Below are positions 23,864 through 31,945 of a DNA stretch of 64,000 nucleotides, piece after piece (the stretch's first letter is position 1; each line of letters opens with the position of its first letter). A model generated the notes under the pieces. The model saw only the letters and a list, made by a program, of their open reading frames with translations. It searched no databases and was not told the DNA's origin. The stretch comes from Rhodocyclales bacterium (GTDB lineage Bacteria; Pseudomonadota; Gammaproteobacteria; Burkholderiales; Rhodocyclaceae), in the NCBI GenBank assembly GCA_016235745.1, contig JACRJA010000018.1:1-64000 (forward strand), read 5' to 3'. Position numbers and translations under genes: made by a program.

Positions 23864-24763
23864 GGTGGGGGTTCCTCGCAGTAAGGTCGCCTTCCCGGTC
23901 GGGGCTTGGCGCGGCGGGGAAGACGGACGCCGCGCGGCAGAAAGATGTCGGTCGAACTCGGCGAGCACCGCGGCAAGCGTCGCCACGCCATCGGCCAGCC
24001 CGGCTCGAGCAGCCTGCGGGCCGAAGAAGAGCGCGGCCTCGGTCGCGCGCACCGCGTCCTCGGGCAGGCCACGCATCGCCGCCACGTGCGCGACGAAGAG
24101 CGTGTGGAGCCGGTCCACCTCGGCCTGCAGCGCCGCGCGGGCGGCATCGTGTAGCGGCTCGTGCGGCGAGTAGTCGTTCTTGCGCTCGCCCGCGGTGATC
24201 GCGGTGTAGCGGTAGCCGTCTTGGGCGTCCTTGACCGACTGGTCGACGTGCAGCGCGATCACGCCGATCGAGCCCACGCCGCCGGTCTCGGTGACGAAGA
24301 GCCGCTCGGCGGCGCAACCGATGGCGTAAGCCGCGGAGAAGGCGGCGTCGTTGGCCACCGCCCAGACGGGCTTCACGGCCGCCGCCTCACGCACGCGGCG
24401 TGCGAGCTCGAAGCACCCGCCGGTCTCGCCGCCGGGCGAATCGATGTCGAGCACGATGCCGGCGACCATCGGGTCGCCAAGGGCTGCCTCCAGCCGCGCG
24501 CCGATCTCGGCGTAGCTCGTCAGCCCCGAGGCCGCCTCCAGCCCCAGCGTGCGCTTGACCAGGGTGCCGTGGATCGGCAGGACGGCGATCGAGCTTGACG
24601 CAGACGCCGCAGGGTTCGGGGCCCTCGGCAGCGGCGGCGCGAGTTCGACGTCCGGCGCGGCCAGATGCAGGCGCTCGGAGAGCACCGCGAGGATCAGGTC
24701 GAGTTTGGCGCGCTGGACGAGCAGGGGCGTGCCGAACAGGCGGGCGGCGAGGTGGGGGAGCAT
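23540..24763 (-). CDS. S49-family capsid maturation protease with C-terminal scaffold
   Basis: A 407-aa lambda gpC-like protease. The N-terminal two thirds is the SppA/ClpP-like domain: IVLDIDSPGGETGGCFELAR, catalytic Ser in NDAAFSAAYAIGCAAE and catalytic Lys in ITAGERKNDYSP. The last third is a charged Ala/Glu-rich helix (VDEAAALVAEARREVAQSAQ) expected to act as scaffold. An internal ATG with its own ribosome-binding site probably gives the scaffold alone. The gene starts only 5 bp from the opposite-strand promoter of the toxin-antitoxin pair. Confidence 0.92.
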   Translation of the reverse strand: MLPHLAARLFGTPLLVQRAKLDLILAVLSERLHLAAPDVELAPPLPRAPNPAASASSSIAVLPIHGTLVKRTLGLEAASGLTSYAEIGARLEAALGDPMVAGIVLDIDSPGGETGGCFELARRVREAAAVKPVWAVANDAAFSAAYAIGCAAERLFVTETGGVGSIGVIALHVDQSVKDAQDGYRYTAITAGERKNDYSPHEPLHDAARAALQAEVDRLHTLFVAHVAAMRGLPEDAVRATEAALFFGPQAARAGLADGVATLAAVLAEFDRHLSAARRPSSPPRQAPTGKATLLRGTPTMTDTPPETLGVDEAAALVAEARREVAQSAQAIAELCLLAGCPERAAEFIAAGRTEAEVRRALIEARAAHSMESAVRSTHAPQDWAAHGADPAASPVVAAVKKLVTRE

Positions 24764-24767
24764 GGGA

Positions 24768-24799
24768 TTGAACGCCTTGCGAGACGCTACTACAATTGT
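24768..24799 (+). promoter_or_regulatory. Sigma70-type promoter and operator of the prophage toxin-antitoxin pair
   Basis: TTGAAC (24768-24773), 17 bp, TACAAT (24791-24796) on the plus strand. The palindrome ACAATTGT (24792-24799) overlaps the -10 box, as expected for antitoxin autorepression. It lies in the 71-bp gap between the minus-strand protease start (24763) and the antitoxin start. Confidence 0.75.
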
Positions 24800-24834
24800 G
24801 GTAAATTCGTTGCAGGGCCTACCCAGGTGACGCC

Positions 24835-25071
24835 ATGACGACGTCGATTTCCATCCGCATCGACCAAAAGCTTTACGAACAAGCGCGCGCCGAGGCGCTG
24901 GCCGAGCATCGAACCATCGCCGGCCAAGTCGAGTACTGGGCCAAGGTCGGCCGGGCCGCGCTGGACAACCCCGATCTGCCGGTCGGCTTCATCGCCGAAT
25001 CGCTGGCGTCGATGGCCGAGCCGCGTGAGGACGCGACCCTCTTCGTGCCCCGGTCCCGCCGCAAGGCATGA
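24835..25071 (+). CDS. Type II antitoxin (ParD-like / RHH type)
   Basis: A 78-aa protein, MTTSISIRIDQKLYEQARAE, an N-terminal ribbon-helix-helix start with the strand TSISIRI and a helix, then HRTIAGQVEYWAKVGRAAL typical of ParD-like antitoxins. The C-terminal part (ATLFVPRSRRKA) should wrap the toxin. An AGGTGA site precedes the ATG. Overlaps the toxin gene by 4 bp (ATGA). Encoded against the late operon. Confidence 0.85.
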   Translation: MTTSISIRIDQKLYEQARAEALAEHRTIAGQVEYWAKVGRAALDNPDLPVGFIAESLASMAEPREDATLFVPRSRRKA

Positions 25072-25349
25072 GCTACGGTCTCAAGCAAACCCGTCGGTTT
25101 GACCGGGCCTACAAGAAGCTGCATGACAACGTCGCGGCCGATGTCGATGCCGCCACCGAAGTCATCGCGGCCGACCCGAACGTCGGGGAACGCAAGAAGG
25201 GTGATCTCGCCGATCTGTTCGTCTACAAGTTCCGCAGCCAGAATCAGCTCTACCTGCTGGGCTATACCGTCGATCACGAAGTCCGCTTGATCTATCTCGA
25301 AGCGGTTGGCCCGCACGAGAACTTCTATCGCGACCTCAAGCGCTCGTAG
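25068..25349 (+). CDS. Type II toxin (RelE/ParE superfamily)
   Basis: A 93-aa protein, MSYGLKQTRRFDRAYKKLHD, with the superfamily fold pattern: N-terminal helix pair, basic ERKKGDLADLFVYKFRSQNQ core and C-terminal LLGYTVDHEVRLIYLEAVG strands. Target (ribosome-bound mRNA or gyrase) cannot be decided; the Arg in YKFRSQNQ and the C-terminal HENFYRDLKRS resemble mRNA-cleaving RelE relatives. Its 3' end overlaps the portal gene's 3' end by 14 bp on the opposite strand. Confidence 0.85.
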   Translation: MSYGLKQTRRFDRAYKKLHDNVAADVDAATEVIAADPNVGERKKGDLADLFVYKFRSQNQLYLLGYTVDHEVRLIYLEAVGPHENFYRDLKRS

Positions 25350-26850
25350 GCTCTACGGCATCAGCATCTGAACCATCCTTCTGCGGTGATTGAGGCGCGG
25401 CAGCCGGTGTCTGGTCGTGCCGCGGATCCGAGTCGAAGACCAGCCCCAGTTCATCGGCGCGGGCGTTGTCCGCCGCGATCTCGCGGTCGATGTCCTCGGC
25501 GTCGTAGCCGTAGGCCGAGATCGCCTCCGAGCGGCTCATCAGCCCTGCGCGGATCGCGAGCTTGAGCGCGTTGAACTCCTTCAAGGGATCGACCCACTGC
25601 CAGCCCTGCGGGATCCACTTGGCGGCCTGGTACGCGCGCCGGCGGCGGGCGTAGCCGGGCAGGCTCAGCGCCCCTTCGAGCACGGCCTGCTCCATCCAGG
25701 CCCGCCACACCGGGCGGCACAGCTGGTGCACGATCACCCCGTGCTGGATGGCCTCGCAACGGCGGCGGAACTCCAGCAGCCCCGCGCGGATGCTGGAGTA
25801 GTTCACCTGGGTGAGATCACCGGTGAGCATCTCGTAGGTGATGCCCATGGCGGCGGCCACCGCCCGGAACTGCTGGCGCATGAACTCGGCGTAGGAACTG
25901 CCGACATCGGCGGGGGCCGAGAACTTGATGTCCTCGCCGGGCTCCAGGATCTGCAAGGTGCCGGGTTCCAGCCCGGCGAGTGCCGCACCCTGGGCGTCCG
26001 GCAGCCCTTCGCCCATCAGGGTGTCCTCGGGGGCGAGCCGGGTGATGAAGCCGGCGAACATCGCCGCGGTCTTTTTGCGGACGAGCTCCGCATCGTCGTA
26101 CTGGTCGAGCTCGTGCAGCTTCACCAGCGCCCGCGCGAGCCATGGCTCGCCGCGGATCTGCCCCGGGCGCAGCGGGCGGAACAGGTGGATGACCTCGGAG
26201 GCACCCACGCGCACGGTGTCGAGACCTCCCGCGGAGGTACCCGTGCCCGACATCGGCGCCAGGCTTCCATCCCCAGGGTGCGAGCGGGTGAGGTGATAGG
26301 CCACGCGCCGCCCGAGCCGGTCGAACTCGATGCCGGCGCGGATGACGTGGCCCGAGGGCAGGTCCCGGTTCAGGGTGATCGGCAGGTGCTCGGGCTCCAG
26401 CACCTGCAGCTGCAGGCCCACCGGCAGACCGTCCTCCGGGCGGCGCCAGCGCAGGCGCACCAGCGCCTCGCCGCCTTCGAGCATCGCGCGGCAGGCGAGC
26501 GCCTGCAAGCCGTAAAAGTCGGTGAGTCCTGCGGCGTCGGCCTCCTCCACCCAGTCCCACCACAACGCGTGGATGGCCTCACGCACGGCCGGCTCCTGCA
26601 CCATGCTCTGCGGCTTGATGCCGGTGCCGATGGCATTCGCTACGAACGCCTCGATGCCCGCGGCCGCCCAGGCGTTGCGCCGGGCGAGATCGCGGCTCTT
26701 GGCGCGCAGTTCGTTCTGCGTGAAAGCCAGCGCCGCGACCGCCCCGGGATTGCCGACCTGCCAGGCGACGGCCCGGCGGCCGCCGCCCACGCCGTCGTAG
26801 GTGGGGCTGGTGCCGAGTAGGCGGCGCTTGAGCACATTCAGCCAGCCCAT
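25336..26850 (-). CDS. Phage portal protein (lambda gpB type)
   Basis: A 504-aa dodecameric portal through which DNA enters and leaves the head. ATG 26850 (MGWLNVLKRRLLGTSPTYDG) overlaps the gpW-like stop by TGATG. Typical segments: RAKSRDLARRNAWAAAGIEA, VIRAGIEFDRLGRRVAYHL, VIHLFRPLRPGQIRGEPWLA and MGITYEMLTGDLTQVNYSS, all hallmarks of lambda-family portals. C-terminal tail acidic and variable. Confidence 0.93.
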   Translation of the reverse strand: MGWLNVLKRRLLGTSPTYDGVGGGRRAVAWQVGNPGAVAALAFTQNELRAKSRDLARRNAWAAAGIEAFVANAIGTGIKPQSMVQEPAVREAIHALWWDWVEEADAAGLTDFYGLQALACRAMLEGGEALVRLRWRRPEDGLPVGLQLQVLEPEHLPITLNRDLPSGHVIRAGIEFDRLGRRVAYHLTRSHPGDGSLAPMSGTGTSAGGLDTVRVGASEVIHLFRPLRPGQIRGEPWLARALVKLHELDQYDDAELVRKKTAAMFAGFITRLAPEDTLMGEGLPDAQGAALAGLEPGTLQILEPGEDIKFSAPADVGSSYAEFMRQQFRAVAAAMGITYEMLTGDLTQVNYSSIRAGLLEFRRRCEAIQHGVIVHQLCRPVWRAWMEQAVLEGALSLPGYARRRRAYQAAKWIPQGWQWVDPLKEFNALKLAIRAGLMSRSEAISAYGYDAEDIDREIAADNARADELGLVFDSDPRHDQTPAAAPQSPQKDGSDADAVEPTSA

Positions 26851-27071
26851 CACGTCCCCTTGGTCGTCGTGATCCGGATCTGCCGCGGCGCGCCGGGCCA
26901 CAGCCCCGTGGCCACGGCCTGCTCGAAGAGGTCGCGTTTCACCTGGCGAATAGCAGCTTGCAGTTCCTCCACGCTGCGGTACTCGACCGTCTTGTCGCCG
27001 AAGCTCACGCGCTTCTCGCCCTTGGCGAGCGCGGCTTGCAGGGCCTCGAGGTCGGCTTGGGTGTAGGCCAT
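26850..27071 (-). CDS. Head-tail joining protein gpW-like
   Basis: A 73-aa protein starting MAYTQADLEALQAALAKGEK, then VSFGDKTVEYRSVEELQAAI: the compact alpha/beta fold of gpW/phage head completion proteins that plug the portal. Lambda order is terminase A, W, B, so the place is right. Its stop overlaps the portal start. Confidence 0.85.
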   Translation of the reverse strand: MAYTQADLEALQAALAKGEKRVSFGDKTVEYRSVEELQAAIRQVKRDLFEQAVATGLWPGAPRQIRITTTKGT

Positions 27072-27463
27072 CAGCGGTAGACCACGAGGTCGATCTCGGG
27101 GGAGTCGGCGAACGACGCCGCGGTGGTCGCGCAGCCCACATCGACGTGCGTCGGCGTCTTCTCGTCGGCGGTCGCGCGCACGATCAGCAGCCGTTGCGTG
27201 CCGCTGTTGGTGCTGCTGCGGGCCACGCCCACCCAGGCATAGTTCGCGTCCGGCAGCGGGCTGGCGAAGTGCACGCGGTAGCGCCCTGCGGCCAGCCGGG
27301 TGACCGAAGCGACGTTGTGCGCAGCGCGCACGACGACCTGGTTGCCGACATAGCCGAAACACACCCAGGCCCGCGCCAGCCCGGGGTGGCCGGCATCGAT
27401 CTTGGTCTTGACCTCCAGACCGATGCGGCTGGCCAAGGCGGCGATGCGCGCAGCCAGACTCAT
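27071..27463 (-). CDS. Tail-fibre-like virion protein with beta-rich receptor-type domain
   Basis: A 130-aa protein. After a short helix (MSLAARIAALASRIGLEVKT) comes ARAWVCFGYVGNQVVVRAAH, NVASVTRLAAGRYRVHFASP and LPDANYAWVGVARS, matching the AWVNFNG...IRASYNVSSIT...F...ANY domain of many phage tail fibre proteins. Encoded between terminase and gpW, not in the tail region; one base overlaps each neighbour. Confidence 0.68.
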   Translation of the reverse strand: MSLAARIAALASRIGLEVKTKIDAGHPGLARAWVCFGYVGNQVVVRAAHNVASVTRLAAGRYRVHFASPLPDANYAWVGVARSSTNSGTQRLLIVRATADEKTPTHVDVGCATTAASFADSPEIDLVVYR

Positions 27464-27954
27464 CAGAGCAGCGCCCCTTCGAAGATCGCGACGAAGTCGG
27501 TGTCGGTGTCGCCCACCTCGGCCGCGGCCACGGCGCCGATGTTGCTGCGCGCCAGGGCCTGCTCGGTAGCCGTCAGGGTCTGCGCCGCGTCGAAGCGCAC
27601 GCGGTGGTTCACCGCAGCGAGCAAGGCGTCCAGGCCGCTGGTGCCATCCTGCAGCAGCTGCTGGATCTCCAGCAGCGTGTCGTAGGCGGCATCGGCCCCG
27701 CCCAGGATCTCGGCCTTGAGCGTGTCGAGCAGCGTGACGATCTTGCTCGACGAGTAGGTGCTGGTGGTGGCGACCTGGGTGTCGTCGATCGCACCCGAGG
27801 CCACCACCGCGGCCTTCAGCTCGTTGATGGCCGCCACCAGGCTCGACTTGTCGGTGGTGGTGAGCTGGGCGAGGTTCCCGGCCTTCGCGCGGACGTCGTT
27901 GAACTCCTGCGCGACGCGCAGCACCAGGCTCTCGATACGGGTGGTCAGTGACAT
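27463..27954 (-). CDS. Coiled-coil tail-fibre-like protein
   Basis: A 163-aa protein starting MSLTTRIESLVLRVAQEFND, with Asn/Thr/Ala-rich coiled coil (LTTTDKSSLVAAINELKAAV) and FDAAQTLTATEQALARSNIG, a motif repeatedly found in trimeric tail fibre stalks. It shares the MSL..RI..L..R start with the gene downstream, which suggests a shared attachment element or duplication. Probable fibre stalk partner of the next gene's head domain. Confidence 0.65.
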   Translation of the reverse strand: MSLTTRIESLVLRVAQEFNDVRAKAGNLAQLTTTDKSSLVAAINELKAAVVASGAIDDTQVATTSTYSSSKIVTLLDTLKAEILGGADAAYDTLLEIQQLLQDGTSGLDALLAAVNHRVRFDAAQTLTATEQALARSNIGAVAAAEVGDTDTDFVAIFEGALL

Positions 27955-27966
27955 AGCGTCTCCTCG

Positions 27967-29940
27967 TCAGGACAGCCAGCGGCTCTTGATCACGCGCCGG
28001 CCGGTGGTTCGGGTGGCAGAAACACCAAGGCCACCTCGATGGGTGGCCTCGGTGATCGATTCAGTAGGTGTTTCAAGGGCTGGCGGACTGGCCAGCCCCA
28101 GTTGCCGCTCCAGTTCGCGCCAGTGGCGTTCCTCGAAGCGGTCGAGCCCCGCAGCACTGGCCGCGGTGCGGGCGTACACGTAGCAGTCCAGCGCCTCGTT
28201 GCGCTCGCGCATCTTCTGCCACTCGCGCACCGGAAAACCATTCCTGTCGCGGCGGGTGATCAGTTGCTCGGCGCAGAGCTGCTGGATGAACTCGGCGTCG
28301 ATCTTGGGCAGGTGGACGAAACCGGCCGGGTAGGTCACCGTCACGCCGTCGTCGGCCACCTCCGCGCTCTGGCGCAGGTGGTTGTAGAACTCGAGTTTGG
28401 CGAGCCCCACCGCGACCGCATACACCTTGATGCCCCGGCGCAGCTTCTTGCCCGCCTGCGAGACATCGACCGCCGTCGGTGTGCCGATCAGGGCTGCGCC
28501 CCCCATCGAACCCGTCCGCACGCCCTTGACCGCCATCACCCGCGCGTCACGGCAGGCGCGCACGAAGGCGTAGGCCTCCTGCGTGGCAAAGCCGGTGTCC
28601 AGCGCCAAGCGCGCCAGCGGCATGGCCGCGCCCGAGGCGTGGGTCCAGGTCTCGGCGAGCATCCCGCCCAACGCCTTCCACACCGCATCGCGCGCGGTAT
28701 CCCCCATCAGCACCCGGTGTTCGATGAGCCAGGCCTCCTTGCCACGCCCGAAGGCCCAGACCGAGACCTCGATGCGGTCCTTCTGCACGTCGGCGCCGGC
28801 GGTGAGCAGCAGGCCGCCGGCGGGAATGGTGCCGATGGCATAGTCCTCGCGGCGCTCCAGCAGGCGTTGCCAGTCGGGCGCTTCGCCCTCCTCGACCCAG
28901 GTCTCGCCGAGCTCGGTGTTCTTGAAAGTCTTGATGGCAGCGGCCGATCCCGACTCTTTACTGACGGCGGCTTCCCACGCAGCGGCGATCTCGCACCAGG
29001 CGCGCCAGCCCAGCGGGCTGTACAGCGACGACAGATGAAACCCCGCCGTCTTGCCCGAGCCTTCGGCCGTCGCGCGCCACTCGCCGTGCTCCAGCATCCA
29101 GGTCTTGTGGTGCTCGGCGATCGCCGTCTCGCACGATTCGCAGACGTAGGCCGCCGTCTCGGGCCGGCCCTTCTCCCAACGCAGTTGCTCGAAGCGCAGC
29201 CACTGCCGGTGCGAGCAATGCGGGCAGGGCACGAAGTAGCGCCGCTGGTCGGATGCCTCGTACTCGCGCTCGATGGCCGAGGCGCCCGCAATCGTCGGCG
29301 TCGAGACGATGAAGATCTTGCGCCGCGCAAAGGTGCGGGTGCGCGCCTCGGCAAGCGCGATCGCATCGCCTTCGCCCTCGACGTCGAGCGGGTAGGCGTC
29401 CACCTCGTCGAGAAAGAGATAGCGCACCGGCATCGAGCGCAGGCCCACCGCGCTGTTCGCGCCGGTCATCACCAGCACGCCGCCACGAAACTCCTTGGCG
29501 AGGATGGTGTTGCCCGAGTCGCGGCTTCTCGCCGGGGCGATGAGTTCGCAGAGCACCGGCGACTCCTCGATCAGCGGGTCGATGCGCTGCTTGGAGTTGC
29601 GCTTGGCCATCTCCACGGTGGGCCACACCGCCATCATCGGCCCGGGGGCGTGGTGGATCACGTAGCCGATCCAGTTCGAGCCGGTCTCGGTCGCGCCCAC
29701 CTGCGCGCCCTTCATGAACACCACGCGCTCGATGGGCGAGGTCGGCGACAGGCAGTCCATGATCGCCTTCAGATACGGCGTGCGGCTGGTGCGCCAGCGC
29801 CCCGGCTCGCTCGAGGCCTTGCTCGACAGCACCCGGTGACGGTCGGCCCATTCGGAGACGGTGAGCAGCGGGTCCGGCGTGAGGCCCTCGCGCCAAGCGC
29901 GCTCGATGGCGTCCCAGCCCTCATAGGCGAACTCGTCCAT
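27967..29940 (-). CDS. Terminase large subunit (GpA family)
   Basis: A 657-aa DNA-packaging motor with ATPase and cos nuclease. ATG 29940 (MDEFAYEGWDAIERAWREGL). Walker A is FMKGAQVGATETG near residue 77, Walker B YLFLDEVDAYP, a zinc-finger-like CPHC...CESC pair around residues 238-262, and the C-terminal nuclease segment with LLLTAGADVQKDRIEVSVW and LALDTGFATQEAY. Length matches lambda gpA (641 aa), so cos-type cleavage is expected. Confidence 0.94.
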   Translation of the reverse strand: MDEFAYEGWDAIERAWREGLTPDPLLTVSEWADRHRVLSSKASSEPGRWRTSRTPYLKAIMDCLSPTSPIERVVFMKGAQVGATETGSNWIGYVIHHAPGPMMAVWPTVEMAKRNSKQRIDPLIEESPVLCELIAPARSRDSGNTILAKEFRGGVLVMTGANSAVGLRSMPVRYLFLDEVDAYPLDVEGEGDAIALAEARTRTFARRKIFIVSTPTIAGASAIEREYEASDQRRYFVPCPHCSHRQWLRFEQLRWEKGRPETAAYVCESCETAIAEHHKTWMLEHGEWRATAEGSGKTAGFHLSSLYSPLGWRAWCEIAAAWEAAVSKESGSAAAIKTFKNTELGETWVEEGEAPDWQRLLERREDYAIGTIPAGGLLLTAGADVQKDRIEVSVWAFGRGKEAWLIEHRVLMGDTARDAVWKALGGMLAETWTHASGAAMPLARLALDTGFATQEAYAFVRACRDARVMAVKGVRTGSMGGAALIGTPTAVDVSQAGKKLRRGIKVYAVAVGLAKLEFYNHLRQSAEVADDGVTVTYPAGFVHLPKIDAEFIQQLCAEQLITRRDRNGFPVREWQKMRERNEALDCYVYARTAASAAGLDRFEERHWRELERQLGLASPPALETPTESITEATHRGGLGVSATRTTGRRVIKSRWLS

Positions 29941-30470
29941 CAATCGACCCGAACCTTGAGTTCCCCGAGCTCGGCGAGGTGCTCGCGCACGGCGGCATCC
30001 AGGGCCACGTGCAGGGTGTGAGCCTCCACGCCGAGCCGGGCCGCCATCTGCGCCGAGATCCGCGCCGGCCAGTTGAGCCAAGCGTCGCGTTCGGTGCGGG
30101 CGAGCTTGAACACATGCGCGATGGCCTGGTGGCGATCGACCAGTTCGCCCTTGAGGCGGGCCAGCCGCACCTTGTTGGTCTGCGCCTTGACCACCTCGTT
30201 GACCGTGCGCGCCTGCACGAGCGTGGTGCCGCCTGCGGGCAGGCCGGTGGCGAGGTTGGGGGCCGGATCCTCCGCCACCCGCACCTTCACGGTCCGGGAG
30301 CCCGTTCCCGCCTTCGGCGGCTCGGAGTTCCGGGTCCAGTCGCGGTCGGCCCGGTCTGGGTCGATGGTGCCGTCCGCCTCGGGCGTGATGCGCCCGGTGC
30401 GGATGGCCTTGTGCACGGCGGTGTCCGATACCCCACGGTGGCGGGCGTAGGCGCGAATCGAGATGCCCAT
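29940..30470 (-). CDS. Terminase small subunit
   Basis: A 176-aa DNA-recognition subunit. N-terminal winged helix-like MGISIRAYARHRGVSDTAVH then KAIRTGRITPEADGTIDPDR as in Nu1-type proteins; a basic linker; C-terminal helices for contact with the large subunit. Overlaps the large subunit start by 1 bp. The cos site it recognises should lie near 30480-30580, but I cannot locate it by eye. Confidence 0.8.
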   Translation of the reverse strand: MGISIRAYARHRGVSDTAVHKAIRTGRITPEADGTIDPDRADRDWTRNSEPPKAGTGSRTVKVRVAEDPAPNLATGLPAGGTTLVQARTVNEVVKAQTNKVRLARLKGELVDRHQAIAHVFKLARTERDAWLNWPARISAQMAARLGVEAHTLHVALDAAVREHLAELGELKVRVD

Positions 30471-30522
30471 GGCCCTTTTCGATCAAGTCATCGTCAGTTC
30501 TTGGCCAACACCCGCAGAAAAC

Positions 30523-30555
30523 GCTTGGCTTCACGGGTGAACAGCGCGTTCATCA
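30523..30555 (+). repeat. Dispersed leader repeat, copy 1
   Basis: GCTTGGCTTC (30523-30532), variable 8 bp, then GAACAGCGCGTTCATC. TTGGCT and TTCATC are 18 bp apart, promoter-like. The next gene's ATG lies 38 nt after the block. In this copy the motif is not inside a reading frame with a start codon, so the conservation is at DNA level. Confidence 0.75.
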
Positions 30556-30590
30556 CGTCACCCCGAACCACCCGATCGAAAGGACGCCCG

Positions 30591-30857
30591 ATGAACCCCC
30601 ACACCCCCGACCTCCTCGCCACCAAGCTCGCCGAGGCCGCCCTGACCGTGCTGGTGCGCACTTGCCGCAAGGAGGTGGCCGCCGCCAGCCGCGACGAGCT
30701 CGAAGCCGCCTGCGTCGCCATGCGCACCCAGGCACGCCCGGTCATCGACCAGTTGCTCGACGACGCACGGGCGGCACCCTGGGTGGCTGAAGCCGCCTTC
30801 CACGCCGCCGCGCTCGAACTGGCGCAGGCCGGCATCGCGGTGTTGCGCAAGGTCTGA
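30591..30857 (+). CDS. Small phage protein of unknown function
   Basis: An 88-aa helical protein, MNPHTPDLLATKLAEAALTV, with AASRDELEAACVAMRTQARP and an Ala-rich C-terminus. Preceded by AAAGGA at suitable distance and by leader repeat copy 1. It is on the plus strand, opposite to the late operon and the methyltransferases. I recognise no family; the Ala/Leu helix pattern suggests a small helical bundle. Confidence 0.65.
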   Translation: MNPHTPDLLATKLAEAALTVLVRTCRKEVAAASRDELEAACVAMRTQARPVIDQLLDDARAAPWVAEAAFHAAALELAQAGIAVLRKV

Positions 30858-30867
30858 CGAGCAATGC

Positions 30868-30914
30868 GAAGCCAAGCAAGAACGCTTGGCTTCTCACGCG
30901 AACAGCGCGTTCAT
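30868..30914 (+). repeat. Dispersed leader repeat, copy 2, with adjoining inverted repeat
   Basis: Core 30884-30914: GCTTGGCTTC, 8 bp, GAACAGCGCGTTCATC. In addition GAAGCCAAGC (30868-30877) is the exact inverse of GCTTGGCTTC (30884-30893), making a 10-bp hairpin with a 6-nt loop directly behind the previous gene. The next gene's ATG is 37 nt after the block. Confidence 0.75.
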
Positions 30915-30950
30915 CACCTCACCCGATCACCACGCACCAAGGAGCAGACC

Positions 30951-31196
30951 ATGACCCTGCGCATCCGCCAACCCCAGGTCACCGACACCAACGGAAACGC
31001 CCTCGGCACCCGCCTGATCCGAATCGAGTTCGACGAGCAAGGCCCAACGACCGTGATGCACGACGGCCAGCGTTACGACTTCACCGGCAAGACCGGCACC
31101 CACCTCAAAACCGGCTTGGCGGTGCGCGAGATGGCCACCGCGCGCGATGCGCGCCTGTGGATCAGCCTCGATGGCGAGCACCTGTGGGAAGACTGA
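30951..31196 (+). CDS. Small phage protein of unknown function
   Basis: An 81-aa protein, MTLRIRQPQVTDTNGNALGT, with LIRIEFDEQGPTTVMHDGQR: short beta strands, probably a small beta-barrel. Ribosome-binding leader AAGGAGCAGACC precedes the ATG; almost the same leader (AGGAGCAGACC) precedes the next gene, so the two likely form an operon from leader repeat copy 2. No family recognised. Confidence 0.65.
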   Translation: MTLRIRQPQVTDTNGNALGTRLIRIEFDEQGPTTVMHDGQRYDFTGKTGTHLKTGLAVREMATARDARLWISLDGEHLWED

Positions 31197-31230
31197 CTCG
31201 CGCCGATCCATCCCTATCCAGGAGCAGACC

Positions 31231-31818
31231 ATGAGCACCATCACCCTCACCCCCACCCAGCACGCGATCCTGGCCCATGCGCTCGAGCACAGTGACGGCC
31301 GAATCGACTGGTTCCCCGAGCACATCCACGGCGGTGCCCGCCGCAAGGTGCTCGATGGCCTGGCCAACCGCGCCCTGATCGCCCGCCAGGGCGAGGTCTG
31401 GGTCGTCGCCGACGCAGGCTACGAGGCCCTGGGCGTGCCGCGCCCGGGTGCCCGCACCGCCCAGCGCCAGTCCTTCGTCACCAAGCTCGATGCGGTGATC
31501 GCCCAGGCTGAGCAGGCGCAGACGGCACCCGACGAGGCCGACCTGGAGGCGGCGGTGAGCGCCGCCGAAGCCACCTGGGCGCAGGATGCGCATCGCAGCG
31601 CCGAGCCCCGCCGCCCCCGCGCCGACAGCAAGCAGGCGCAGGTGATCGCGATGCTGCAGCGTCCCGAAGGCGCCACCCTCCGCCAGATCATGGACAGCAC
31701 CGGCTGGCAAGCGCACACGGTGCGCGGCACCTTGGCCGGGGCGCTGAAGAAGAAACTGGGCCTGACGATCGTCTCCGAGAAATCCCCGGGCGGCGAGCGC
31801 GTCTACCGGATTCGCTGA
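31231..31818 (+). CDS. DUF3489-domain protein
   Basis: A 195-aa protein. N-terminal winged-helix-like region (TPTQHAILAHALEHSDGRID ... ARRKVLDGLANRALI), a charged Ala-rich linker (residues 75-130), and a C-terminal DUF3489 domain: SKQAQVIAMLQRPEGATLRQ, then TGWQAHTVRGTLAGALKKKL. DUF3489 is a predicted helix-turn-helix of unknown role, common in alpha/betaproteobacterial prophages. Probably a DNA-binding regulator. Followed by a terminator-like hairpin. Confidence 0.85.
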   Translation: MSTITLTPTQHAILAHALEHSDGRIDWFPEHIHGGARRKVLDGLANRALIARQGEVWVVADAGYEALGVPRPGARTAQRQSFVTKLDAVIAQAEQAQTAPDEADLEAAVSAAEATWAQDAHRSAEPRRPRADSKQAQVIAMLQRPEGATLRQIMDSTGWQAHTVRGTLAGALKKKLGLTIVSEKSPGGERVYRIR

Positions 31819-31826
31819 CTGTCAAA

Positions 31827-31847
31827 GGCGCGGCCTAAAGCCGCGCC
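31827..31847 (+). terminator. Hairpin after the DUF3489 gene
   Basis: GGCGCGGC (31827-31834) pairs with GCCGCGCC (31840-31847), loop CTAAA, then GTTTCCC. Likely ends transcription from leader copy 2 before leader copy 3. Confidence 0.6.
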
Positions 31848-31878
31848 GTTTCCCAAAGGAATCAATCAACGATCTGAT

Positions 31879-31911
31879 GCTTGGCTTCTCGATCGAACAG
31901 CGCGTTCATAC
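31879..31911 (+). repeat. Dispersed leader repeat, copy 3
   Basis: GCTTGGCTTC, TCGATC, GAACAGCGCGTTCATAC; followed by GGTGTCGCAACCATC, a stretch nearly repeated in copy 4 (GTGTCGCAACGATC). ATG of the next gene lies 37 nt after TTCAT. Confidence 0.78.
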
Positions 31912-31945
31912 GGGTGTCGCAACCATCCACGCCAAGGAGCACAGC

